From JBBQYD01 sp942493075 (GTDB lineage: Bacteria > Verrucomicrobiota > Verrucomicrobiia > Limisphaerales > UBA8199): 64,000 bases of DNA. Shown piece by piece: positions 1 to 7,041 of this stretch. A program made the position numbers and the translations under genes. Positions within the stretch are counted from its first letter, which is position 1. Every line of letters begins with the position of its first letter. The notes below the pieces were generated by a model. That model made no database searches and was not told where the DNA came from. It worked only from the letters and a program-made list of their open reading frames with translations. Where the stretch lies: the NCBI GenBank assembly GCA_942493075.1, contig OW818681.1:5146001-5210000 (forward strand). The letters run 5' to 3'.

Positions 1-450
1 GATGCAGGTTGGACGCGCCGGACGCGCAGCACTTCGATGAACATGATGATCGGAGATGCAGGGGAATTCACCAGGGAAGGTGGTAACGTCAACAATCCAG
101 ATTATAAACAGTATTTCAAAAGCACGCAGATTCCCAGGCCTGCCGAGATTTTCGTTTTCATCGAGGAACACCCCGATAGCATTAACGATGGCTATTTTCT
201 GAATCGCGCTCATTCGCACAAGTGGATGGATTTACCTGCATCCTGGCACAACGGGGGTGCGAACCTCAGCTACGCCGATGGGCATGCCGAGCAGCATCTC
301 TGGAGATATGCAAGCACCCGGCCACCTGCCCGCCCTGATGCCGCAAGATTGCCATTCTACATCCCAGCGGCTGAGCAGGGGGATTTCGAATGGCTCATGC
401 ATCGAATGAGCACCGAAGATTATGCCGAGGGCTATACAGATGAGTATTAG
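1..450 (+). CDS. H-X9-DG prepilin-type protein, C-terminal part (5' end outside window)
   Basis: The reading frame is open from base 1 to the stop at 450, so only the C-terminal part is present and the ATG at 37 is unlikely to be the start. Near residue 84 of the visible part is HNGGANLSYADG: a His, nine residues, then Asp-Gly. This is the hallmark of the H-X9-DG domain found at the C-terminus of many prepilin-type secreted proteins in Verrucomicrobiota and Planctomycetota. Such proteins normally begin with a type IV pilin-like N-methylation segment, which would lie left of the window. The cellular role of the family is not known. Family assignment is fairly sure; function is not. Confidence 0.75.
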   Translation, partial: DAGWTRRTRSTSMNMMIGDAGEFTREGGNVNNPDYKQYFKSTQIPRPAEIFVFIEEHPDSINDGYFLNRAHSHKWMDLPASWHNGGANLSYADGHAEQHLWRYASTRPPARPDAARLPFYIPAAEQGDFEWLMHRMSTEDYAEGYTDEY

Positions 451-492
451 GCCGCAGGAAGGAAAGCGCGTCTGCGGTTTATGGAGGGTACT

Positions 493-1221
493 TCAGAGAT
501 AGCGTCTCAGCGCTGGTGAATCGGCCGGACCGGCCAGGGTGTAGCACTTGTCTCCAGATGTCCAACTGACCGAGACCAAATCGGCCAGGAGTGTCACCTG
601 AGGTTTTGTTCCTGGAGGATCTCGAAAATCGGTGGTTCGAGCTACAAACAGAAAGAGCATCTGCCGGTCACCTCGATCAAAGCAGACCATTCCCACCGGA
701 TGGTTGCGCCAGGTGAGCACACCGCCCCCTGTCAGTTCCAACTCACGCAGTGGGCCCGGGACTTCATAATCTCCCGGGGCTCCGCCACGCGCGAGATGCT
801 GCCGCAACGCAGCCATATCATTGGTCACGACGTCCATGTGGTACTCGCGGACGGCGCTCCCAACCACGCGGGCTTCATAGCGGGCGAACTGGTCGGAGGA
901 TTCTCCGGGCCGCCCAATCAATGCTACCCCCAGGAGGACGAATGCCGCAGCAGCAGCCAGCCAAACGCGAGGCTGCCTCCACAGCGGCACCCGAATCGTC
1001 TTCCTGGCGCTCAGCAAACGTTCTCGCAATTCCGCCGGAACGGGGCTGCTGCGGAGCTTGTTGCGCATCGATTGCTGATACTCGCAGTGGCTTTGAAACC
1101 ATTCCCGCAGCACGGGATCGCTTTGGCAGAGAGCAATCGCCTCGGCAATGGCTGGATCACGGTCATCTGAGGTTCCGGGCCGGTAAAGAAGGAGAATCTC
1201 CCTGGCCGTTTGTGGCGTCAC
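493..1221 (-). CDS. Putative anti-sigma factor, single-pass membrane protein
   Basis: A 242-residue protein with one clear membrane segment at about residues 88-104 (WLAAAAAFVLLGVALIG), an N-terminal cytoplasmic part of about 85 residues and a C-terminal part of about 135 residues outside. Its start overlaps the stop of the ECF sigma factor upstream by four bases, so the two are translationally coupled. That arrangement and topology are typical of an anti-sigma factor that holds its sigma at the membrane. The zinc-binding HxxxCxxC motif of ZAS anti-sigma factors is not visible; only an HC pair occurs near residue 45. The role is therefore inferred from position and topology. Confidence 0.6.
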   Translation of the reverse strand: MTPQTAREILLLYRPGTSDDRDPAIAEAIALCQSDPVLREWFQSHCEYQQSMRNKLRSSPVPAELRERLLSARKTIRVPLWRQPRVWLAAAAAFVLLGVALIGRPGESSDQFARYEARVVGSAVREYHMDVVTNDMAALRQHLARGGAPGDYEVPGPLRELELTGGGVLTWRNHPVGMVCFDRGDRQMLFLFVARTTDFRDPPGTKPQVTLLADLVSVSWTSGDKCYTLAGPADSPALRRYL

Positions 1222-1775
1222 AAGTCCTCCTTTCGCAAGGAAGACGCAGTCCCCGCATGCAGCACCAGTCCCTTGAGCTGAGCCACTCCCCTTGCAAGGC
1301 GAGACTTAACAGTTCCCATGGGAATGCCAAGCACCTCGGAGATCTCTGCATAGGAGTAGTCTTCCAGATAGAAGAGGGCGACTACAGCCCTGTACTGTTC
1401 ATCCACCTGGATCAGCAGGTCCACAGCCATTTGTGCATCCAAGCGGTTGACGTGGTCTGCCTCGATGATCGGAAGGTCTGGCATACCTTCCTGGATCTCC
1501 ACCTCTGGAAACTTAACCATGCGCCGGTGTCCGGCCATGAACGTACGGTGCAGAGAGGTGAAAAGCCAGGCCTTCACCCTGGCAGGGTCTCTCAACTGAC
1601 CGCCCTTTTCAGCCCAGATCAGGAAGGTTTCCTGCACCAGGTCAGTGGCCGCATGTTCTTTTCGAGTCAAGCTCATCGCAAACCTGAATAACGGGGCGTA
1701 ACACTGGTCGATAACGGTCTCGAAATCCAGTTCACCCCGCTCAGGGCCTTGCTCATATGAGTGCTGAGATGCCAC
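1218..1775 (-). CDS. ECF-type RNA polymerase sigma factor
   Basis: A short sigma-70 family factor of about 185 residues. Region 2 is seen in FETVIDQCYAPLFRFAMSLT, DLVQETFLIWAEK and VKAWLFTSLHRTFM. Region 4 is seen in YRAVVALFYLEDYSYAEISE followed by LGIPMGTVKSRLARG, a helix-turn-helix for the -35 element. The open frame extends much further upstream, but that stretch has no sigma homology and crosses the divergent gene. I therefore chose the GTG at 1775, which has a weak GGA upstream; another nearby start is possible. It is followed by a coupled membrane protein (493-1221), the likely anti-sigma partner. It may control its divergent neighbour, but nothing in the sequence proves this. Confidence 0.8.
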   Translation of the reverse strand: MASQHSYEQGPERGELDFETVIDQCYAPLFRFAMSLTRKEHAATDLVQETFLIWAEKGGQLRDPARVKAWLFTSLHRTFMAGHRRMVKFPEVEIQEGMPDLPIIEADHVNRLDAQMAVDLLIQVDEQYRAVVALFYLEDYSYAEISEVLGIPMGTVKSRLARGVAQLKGLVLHAGTASSLRKEDL

Positions 1776-1870
1776 AAAGGTTCCGATAAATCTGCAATTA
1801 CAGTAGGAATAGCGAGGTGCTGTCGCAAGCACTCCTGGAGGGATAACCGAACATTTGAAAAAAAAGAAAC

Positions 1871-1880
1871 TTCCCGGGAA
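1871..1880. promoter_or_regulatory. 10-bp palindrome in the divergent intergenic region
   Basis: TTCCCGGGAA is a perfect palindrome in an A-rich stretch between the divergently read sigma factor (start about 1775) and the large secreted protein (start 2025). It could be an operator for one or both promoters, but a 10-bp palindrome can also arise by chance. I see no clear -35/-10 pair around it. The rest of 1776-2024 holds nothing else I recognise. Confidence 0.2.
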
Positions 1881-2024
1881 CAAAAAGCCTTCCTCATTGC
1901 TCCCATAAGAAGAAACAATCCATGATTGCGGGGTTCGGTCACGGCGCCAAATGAGCATGGAGATGATTGCGCTCAAGGCCAGCCCCCCAATCCTGATGAC
2001 ATAAGAGAGAGAAAGGTAAAGAAA

Positions 2025-5000
2025 ATGATTAGAAAACTCCTTGGCCTTTATCAGTGCGCCGCGATTGCGACGATGCTGGGAGCAAGCTCGCTTCGCGCAG
2101 ACACAGTCAATGTACCGGCCGTCAAAGATACATTCATCAGCAGTTTTGCTCCCGATAGTAATGGAGGTGGAATGCTCTGGTTTGACGCCGGAACCGATGG
2201 TGGCCGCTTCGGCCCGCCGGGAGTGCGGCGGGGCTTGATCCAATTCGACCTTGGCACAATCCCACCTGGTTCCACCATCACGTCGGCAGTGTTGCGACTG
2301 AAAGCAGTGAAAGTGCCTCCAGACGGGGTTAACTCGACTTTTGATCTCTATCGCGTCACGGCGGATTGGGGGGAAGGCAATAATGCTGCTTCACAGAACG
2401 GCGGGCCTGCCGTCGCTGGTGAAGCCAATTGGAATGCGCGAATCCTTGGCACTGCCAACTGGTCAGAGCCAGGGGGGCTGGGTGAGGCAGCCGGAACCGC
2501 CAGTGCCTCTACTGCTATCGATGGCACCGCAGGCCCGTTCGCCTGGACCAGCGCGGGTCTGCTTGATGACGTGCGATTCTGGTTCACCAATAGCACCCAG
2601 AACTTCGGCTGGATGATCCGCTCAAGCGCTGAGGAAACTCCACGCAGCGTGAGGGGATTCGGGGCGAGCGAGGATGCCGCGAATGCGCCGGCACTTGAGA
2701 TCGGGTACTCTCCTGCGTCCGCCGGAAACACCCCGCCCACCGTGACGATCACCTCCCCCACCAACGGTTCAACCTTCACTGCACCTGCCGTGGTAGCGAT
2801 CTCCGCGGAAGCGGCTGACAGTGATGGCACCATAACTCGGGTGCAGTTCTTTTCCGGCACGAACTTGCTCGGATCTGATGAAACCAGTCCTTATGAGGTC
2901 AGCGTCCCGCTCTTTCCGGGGGCTCATACTCTGACGGCCGTCGCCACGGATGATGACCAGGCCACCGCCACCTCCGCAGCAGTCACTATTTCCGTTGGGA
3001 ACACGACGATTGCAGATCCGATTCCTGAGCGCATCCCCAAAGGCACAATCGGCATTGAGTTGGAAACCGTTGCCGACGGGATGGCGTCCCCTCTGGGTAT
3101 GGCAGTTCCAGATGACGGTAGTGGACGCATGTTTGTCTTCGACCAGGATGGCCGGGTCTATGTGCTGGCAAACGGGGTAAGACTTCCTGGTCTGCTGTTG
3201 GATTTGCGGACCAGGCTTGTCCTGCTAGGCGCCTACGATGAACGCGGGCTGCTCGGGATGACTGTTCATCCGGACTTTTCCGAGAATCCATTGGTATATA
3301 CCTACACCTCCGAGCCTATATCGGGTTTGGCCGACTTTCAAACTGGTGTGGCTAACAATCATCAATCTGTCATCTCCGAATGGCGCATTAACGTCGCGAA
3401 TTCAAACCAGGTGGATGTGGCTTCGCGCCGGGAGATCCTGCGGATAGACCAGCCCCAATCCAATCACAATGGCGGAGCCATGCACTTCGGTCCTGACGGA
3501 ATGCTCTACATCACCCTGGGAGACGGAGGCCAGGCAAACGACGTCGCACCAGGCCACGCCCCGGGTGGTAATGCGCAGGACTTGAACCGGATCTGGGGCA
3601 AACTGCTTCGCATCGATGTTCACGGAAATAACTCGGTTAACGGCAAATACGGCATCCCGGCCCAGAATCCGTTTGTGGGCACTAATGCGCTTCCGGAGAT
3701 TTACGCCTACGGCTTGCGCAATCCTTTTGCCTTCAGCTTCGATCGGAATAATGGGCAGATCTATCTTGCCGACGTTGGCCAGGGAAAAGTTGAAGAGGTA
3801 AACGTTATTGCCAGCGGCGGTAACTATGGATGGAATCTTCGTGAAGCACGTTTCTGGTTCGACTCCGCCACCGGGTCACTGGTGCAGGCACCTGTCCGCA
3901 TGCCACCCGAAGGCATGATCGATCCCATCGCGCAGTATGACCATGACGACGGGACAGCCACGATTGGTGGCTATGTTTATCGCGGTGGAGCAATACCCGG
4001 TTTGTCCGGCACCTATGTGTTCGGGGATTGGGGCACATTTGGGGCACCAAGCGGCCGATTGTTCTACCTCGATGAAACCAACGGCGTCAAAGAATTCCGC
4101 ATTGGCCGGCAGGACCGCCCGCTGGGCGTCTGGCTCAAAGGATTTGGCCAGGGGCCGGATGGCGAGCTGTACGTATTTGGCAGCCGCTGGCTCGGGCCCA
4201 GCGGCAACACAGGACGGATGCTGAAGATTGTGCCGTTATCAGATCAGGTCGTCATGACAGGAGTGAGGACTATCGGTACAAACCTGGCCGTGGATTGGAC
4301 CGGGGGCAAGGGCCCGTTCTCGCTGCAACGGAAATCATCCCTAATGGATCAAACATGGTCCGCAGCATCTGTACTAAACGCGCGCACCGCGATGGTCAAT
4401 CGTTCCCTTTCATCAGGTTTTCTTCGAGTGGGAGATGCGGCAGGACTGCCTTCCGTTCCCTTTACCGCTTATTTGAGCGGCGCCGCCGAACGGCCTGCAA
4501 ACAACTCAGCCGGTACGGGGTTTGGCGTTTTCATCCTGGACGGCAACACTCTAACATTCAACCTCAGCTACAAGGACTTGTCCGGACCAGCCAGGAACGG
4601 ACACATCCACGGCCCCGCCCCTGCGAGCAGCAGTACGAATGTGCTCATTGATCTTGCGCCATTTAACGGGGGCTCATGGGGAAGCACTGGCACCATTTCA
4701 GGTGTGGTCATTCTCACCGATACTCAGAAATCCCATCTTTTGAGTGGCCTTACTTATGTCAATCTGCACACGGATGCCTTTCCAGGCGGGGAAATCCGTG
4801 GCCAGATCGCTCCCGTGAATTTCCAGGTGGAACTCAATGGCACCCAGGAAAACCCGGTCATACCGACAACAGCGAGCGGTTTGGGAGGGCTTTCGCTGGT
4901 CGGCAACCAACTGACTTTCAACATCACCTATAGGGGACTGACTTCACCGGCAACCATGGCTCACATCCACGGACCTGCGGCGCCCGGTCAGAACGCCACC

Positions 5001-5915
5001 GTTATGGTTGACCTTGGCAGTTCCAAGGTAGGAGCGTTCGGCACGAATGGAGCTCTTTCAGGAACTGTAGTGCTCACCCCGGCTCAACTCAGCAGCCTCG
5101 TGGATGGCATGACCTACGTAAACATCCATAATGCCACTTTCACGGGGGGCGAAATTCGAGGGCAGATCGTGGCACACCCCACGGCTGTACCCGCAACCGT
5201 GCTGCTAAGTGGCTTGGCGGAAAAGCCCAGCCCCCTGGTGAACACAGCGACAGGGAACGGCACGTTGAGCCTGGACGGCAATGCCCTGACCTTTAACATC
5301 AGTTATAGTGGGCTGTCTGGAGATGCCATCGGCGCGCATATCCATGGGTTCACTAACACAGCCGGAAATGCGACCGTCGTCGTGAATCTGGCGCCGTTCA
5401 ATGGGGGAAGCTTCGGCACGAACGGGACGTTGTCAGGCACCGTGCTTCTCAATAACGCGCAACGTGATGCCCTCCTGGCAGGAAGGACCTACATCAACGT
5501 CCACACACCCGATAATCCCAATGGTGAGATGAGGGGGCAAATCGCTCCCGTTGCCATGACAGCAACCTTGAGTGGCAACAACGAACGCAATACTCCCGTG
5601 CAAACAGCCGGGGCAGGCTCAGGCACCTTTGCCCTGGTACGTGATCAACTGGCAGTAGCAGTCGCGTATCAAAACCTGAGCACAAATGCGAGCATGTCGC
5701 ACATTCATGGACCCGCGGGATTCCTGCAGAATGCAACTGTCATGGTGGACTTGCAGACAATCAATGCAGGCGGGTTTGGAGTGACAGGTGCGCTCTCTGG
5801 CATCGTGCCGCTCACGGTGTCTCAGTTGCTGAGTCTGATTGACGGCCAGACCTACGTGAATTTCCACACGCCGCTTAATACCAGTGGCGAAATCCGAGGG
5901 CATATTCTCCGGTAA
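2025..5915 (+). CDS. Secreted mosaic protein: DNRLRE + Ig-like + PQQ-type sugar dehydrogenase + 4 CHRD domains
   Basis: The ATG at 2025 follows a good GAGAGAAAGG ribosome site and begins a signal peptide (MIRKLLGLYQCAAIATMLGA, cleavage near SLRADT). The upstream in-frame start at 1926 is not credible. About 1,296 residues. Residues ~30-235 resemble a DNRLRE domain; ~240-335 a bacterial Ig-like domain (PPTVTITSPTNG). Residues ~344-740 are a glucose/sorbosone dehydrogenase beta-propeller (HNGGAMHFGPDGMLYITLGD, YAYGLRNPFAFSFDR, LADVGQGKVEEVN, GGNYGWNLRE). After a linker come four CHRD repeats (~813-931, 932-1052, 1054-1176, 1178-1296), each with a HIHG motif and a closing GEIRGQI-like motif. The sugar-dehydrogenase family usually oxidises sugars with PQQ; CHRD domains are of uncertain role. 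Probably an exported or surface carbohydrate-acting protein. A terminator follows directly. Confidence 0.85.
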   Translation: MIRKLLGLYQCAAIATMLGASSLRADTVNVPAVKDTFISSFAPDSNGGGMLWFDAGTDGGRFGPPGVRRGLIQFDLGTIPPGSTITSAVLRLKAVKVPPDGVNSTFDLYRVTADWGEGNNAASQNGGPAVAGEANWNARILGTANWSEPGGLGEAAGTASASTAIDGTAGPFAWTSAGLLDDVRFWFTNSTQNFGWMIRSSAEETPRSVRGFGASEDAANAPALEIGYSPASAGNTPPTVTITSPTNGSTFTAPAVVAISAEAADSDGTITRVQFFSGTNLLGSDETSPYEVSVPLFPGAHTLTAVATDDDQATATSAAVTISVGNTTIADPIPERIPKGTIGIELETVADGMASPLGMAVPDDGSGRMFVFDQDGRVYVLANGVRLPGLLLDLRTRLVLLGAYDERGLLGMTVHPDFSENPLVYTYTSEPISGLADFQTGVANNHQSVISEWRINVANSNQVDVASRREILRIDQPQSNHNGGAMHFGPDGMLYITLGDGGQANDVAPGHAPGGNAQDLNRIWGKLLRIDVHGNNSVNGKYGIPAQNPFVGTNALPEIYAYGLRNPFAFSFDRNNGQIYLADVGQGKVEEVNVIASGGNYGWNLREARFWFDSATGSLVQAPVRMPPEGMIDPIAQYDHDDGTATIGGYVYRGGAIPGLSGTYVFGDWGTFGAPSGRLFYLDETNGVKEFRIGRQDRPLGVWLKGFGQGPDGELYVFGSRWLGPSGNTGRMLKIVPLSDQVVMTGVRTIGTNLAVDWTGGKGPFSLQRKSSLMDQTWSAASVLNARTAMVNRSLSSGFLRVGDAAGLPSVPFTAYLSGAAERPANNSAGTGFGVFILDGNTLTFNLSYKDLSGPARNGHIHGPAPASSSTNVLIDLAPFNGGSWGSTGTISGVVILTDTQKSHLLSGLTYVNLHTDAFPGGEIRGQIAPVNFQVELNGTQENPVIPTTASGLGGLSLVGNQLTFNITYRGLTSPATMAHIHGPAAPGQNATVMVDLGSSKVGAFGTNGALSGTVVLTPAQLSSLVDGMTYVNIHNATFTGGEIRGQIVAHPTAVPATVLLSGLAEKPSPLVNTATGNGTLSLDGNALTFNISYSGLSGDAIGAHIHGFTNTAGNATVVVNLAPFNGGSFGTNGTLSGTVLLNNAQRDALLAGRTYINVHTPDNPNGEMRGQIAPVAMTATLSGNNERNTPVQTAGAGSGTFALVRDQLAVAVAYQNLSTNASMSHIHGPAGFLQNATVMVDLQTINAGGFGVTGALSGIVPLTVSQLLSLIDGQTYVNFHTPLNTSGEIRGHILR

Positions 5916-5929
5916 CCCCACAGCACCCT

Positions 5930-5970
5930 GGGCCCGCCGTCCACCCTCCTGGAAGGCGGGCCCTTTTCTT
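5930..5970 (+). terminator. Rho-independent terminator after the mosaic secreted protein
   Basis: A perfect 9-bp stem, GGGCCCGCC (5930-5938) and GGCGGGCCC (5955-5963), is followed by TTTTCTTT. The T-run lies on the plus-strand side, so it ends the upstream plus gene. It lies directly beside the stop of the convergent minus gene. Confidence 0.85.
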
Positions 5971-6650
5971 TAAAAGTCGCGACTCTCGCCCATCTTGAGG
6001 AGGCGCAGATTCTTCCCTTTTGCAGCGAATTTTCGCACCGCATCCTCGGAGTTAATCTGAATCGGTGGAAAAGTGTTGTAGTGAAGGCCGAAGATCTCGT
6101 TGCATCCGATGAAGTCACTGGCACGCAAGGCGTCATCGACGTTCATGGTGAAGTTGTCACCAATCGGAAGCGCCGCCCATTTCAGTTGGGTTGATTCGCC
6201 GATCAACTGCATATCCAAGGTCAGCGCCGTATCCCCCGAATAGTAGAAATTCCCTTCGGTCGTCTCGACAACAAATCCACCGGGATTCCCACCGTAGGCG
6301 CCGTCCGGCAGGCTGCTGGAATGAATGGCGCTCACGAATTTGACTCGGCCGAAATCCAGAGGGCATCCGCCGCCGTGGTTCAACGGGTGCGTTTTTTTGA
6401 CACCCTGTGTTTCAAGCCAGACGGTGATCTCAAAATTTGAAAGCACGGTAGCACCAGTCCGCCTCGCGATTGCCACCGCGTCTGCAATGTGATCCGCATG
6501 CCCGTGCGACACGAGGATGAAATCGGCAGGAATCGAGTTGATATCGATGTGCCTGGCCTGCTCATTGGGTGTGATAAAGGGGTCGAACAACATGTCGTGG
6601 TTCCCCACCCTCACAGAAAAACAGGAATGTCCGTAATAGGTCACTTTCAT
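5970..6650 (-). CDS. UPF0173-family metal-dependent hydrolase (metallo-beta-lactamase fold)
   Basis: A 226-residue protein of the normal length for UPF0173. It starts at the ATG at 6650 (MKVTYYGHSCFSV) behind an AAGGAAG ribosome site; the longer in-frame extension upstream has no homology and is rejected. Metal ligands of the metallo-beta-lactamase fold are visible: the HGHADH motif (LVSHGHADH), a later SGDT, and a C-terminal LHYNTFPPI in which the last His ligand lies. Members are soluble hydrolases whose natural substrate is not established. It stands alone, convergent with the preceding gene. Confidence 0.88.
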   Translation of the reverse strand: MKVTYYGHSCFSVRVGNHDMLFDPFITPNEQARHIDINSIPADFILVSHGHADHIADAVAIARRTGATVLSNFEITVWLETQGVKKTHPLNHGGGCPLDFGRVKFVSAIHSSSLPDGAYGGNPGGFVVETTEGNFYYSGDTALTLDMQLIGESTQLKWAALPIGDNFTMNVDDALRASDFIGCNEIFGLHYNTFPPIQINSEDAVRKFAAKGKNLRLLKMGESRDF

Positions 6651-6725
6651 AGCTTCCTTTCGATCCGAGTTGGTCAGTGTTCTGTACCAGTTGTGATAGA
6701 ACGGGTCAACCTCCGCACTCGCATA

Positions 6726-6765
6726 CCCGCATACCGTCCGGCTGCCGCTTTGAGGCCCGCCTATG
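6726..6765. repeat. Imperfect direct repeat, copy 1 (left flank of GTPase cassette)
   Basis: This 40-bp segment, beginning CCCGCATACC and ending GCCTATG, matches 9554-9593 at 33 of 40 positions without gaps. The two copies have the same orientation and lie outside the GTPase gene on either side. Each can partly fold, because CGCATA near one end pairs with TATG(CG) at the other. It could be a cassette boundary or one member of a dispersed repeat family; a genome-wide search is needed to tell. Confidence 0.6.
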
Positions 6766-6949
6766 CGCCTCAAAACAAGGTTGGCAACAGGTGCCCACAA
6801 CCAGGTTGAACAGGACCAACACGAGCGTTGCACCGCACCCAAACCTGTCGGCGCAGATGTCGACCCGGCACATGGTAGAACGAAGACAGGGAGAGAGCGA
6901 GGCTGGCAGCGGTAGCAACAAGGGCTAAGCACTCGATTTTTATTTTTAC

Positions 6950-7019
6950 TGTGTTCCGCGTTGTTCTATTGACAAGATCTCAAGCCTGATCTACAACCGT
7001 AGGAACAACGCGGAACACA
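6950..7019. repeat. Perfect 17-bp inverted repeat enclosing the GTPase promoter
   Basis: The left arm at 6950-6966 (TGTGTTCCGCGTTGTTC) and the right arm at 7003-7019 are exact reverse complements, separated by 36 bases. The promoter -35 and -10 boxes lie wholly in the spacer. The predicted transcription start falls at the edge of or inside the right arm, so the arms would not form a hairpin in the mRNA. This favours a two-site operator over a terminator. A terminal repeat of a 70-bp element is the other reading. Confidence 0.8.
6969..6997 (+). promoter_or_regulatory. Sigma-70-type promoter for the GTPase gene
   Basis: TTGACA (6969-6974, perfect -35), a 17-base spacer, then TACAAC (6992-6997, four of six matches to the -10). 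Transcription would start near 7004, about 38 bases before the ATG at 7042. The ribosome site GGAAGG stands just before that ATG. The promoter is bracketed by the inverted repeat, suggesting repression by a dimeric or multimeric DNA-binding protein. Confidence 0.6.
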
Positions 7020-7041
7020 TCTGCGGCAGGAAAGGAAGGAT

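Larger units (their letters stand above)
6651..7041. other. Gene-free stretch with direct repeat, hairpin and promoter
   Basis: About 390 bases without a credible gene. It contains the first copy of a 40-bp direct repeat (6726-6765), an overlapping perfect 8-bp hairpin (TTTGAGGC 6749-6756 with GCCTCAAA 6767-6774, 10-base loop), and a promoter enclosed in a 17-bp inverted repeat (6950-7019). A reading frame on the minus strand here encodes a Cys-rich peptide, but it has no start signal or recognisable family. Confidence 0.6.

Noticed and set aside
700..1691. Long plus-strand frames opposite the sigma/anti-sigma genes
   Set aside because: They lie antisense to genes with clear homology, have no recognisable domain, and their composition is that of the opposite strand's coding pattern.
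1776..2243. Long N-terminal extension of the ECF sigma factor up to 2243
   Set aside because: It has no sigma homology, crosses the divergent secreted gene's start and signal peptide, and good starts exist near the conserved region.
6706..6921. Minus-strand Cys-rich frame upstream of the UPF0173 gene
   Set aside because: No ribosome site or family; it overlaps the direct repeat and hairpin, which explain the sequence better.
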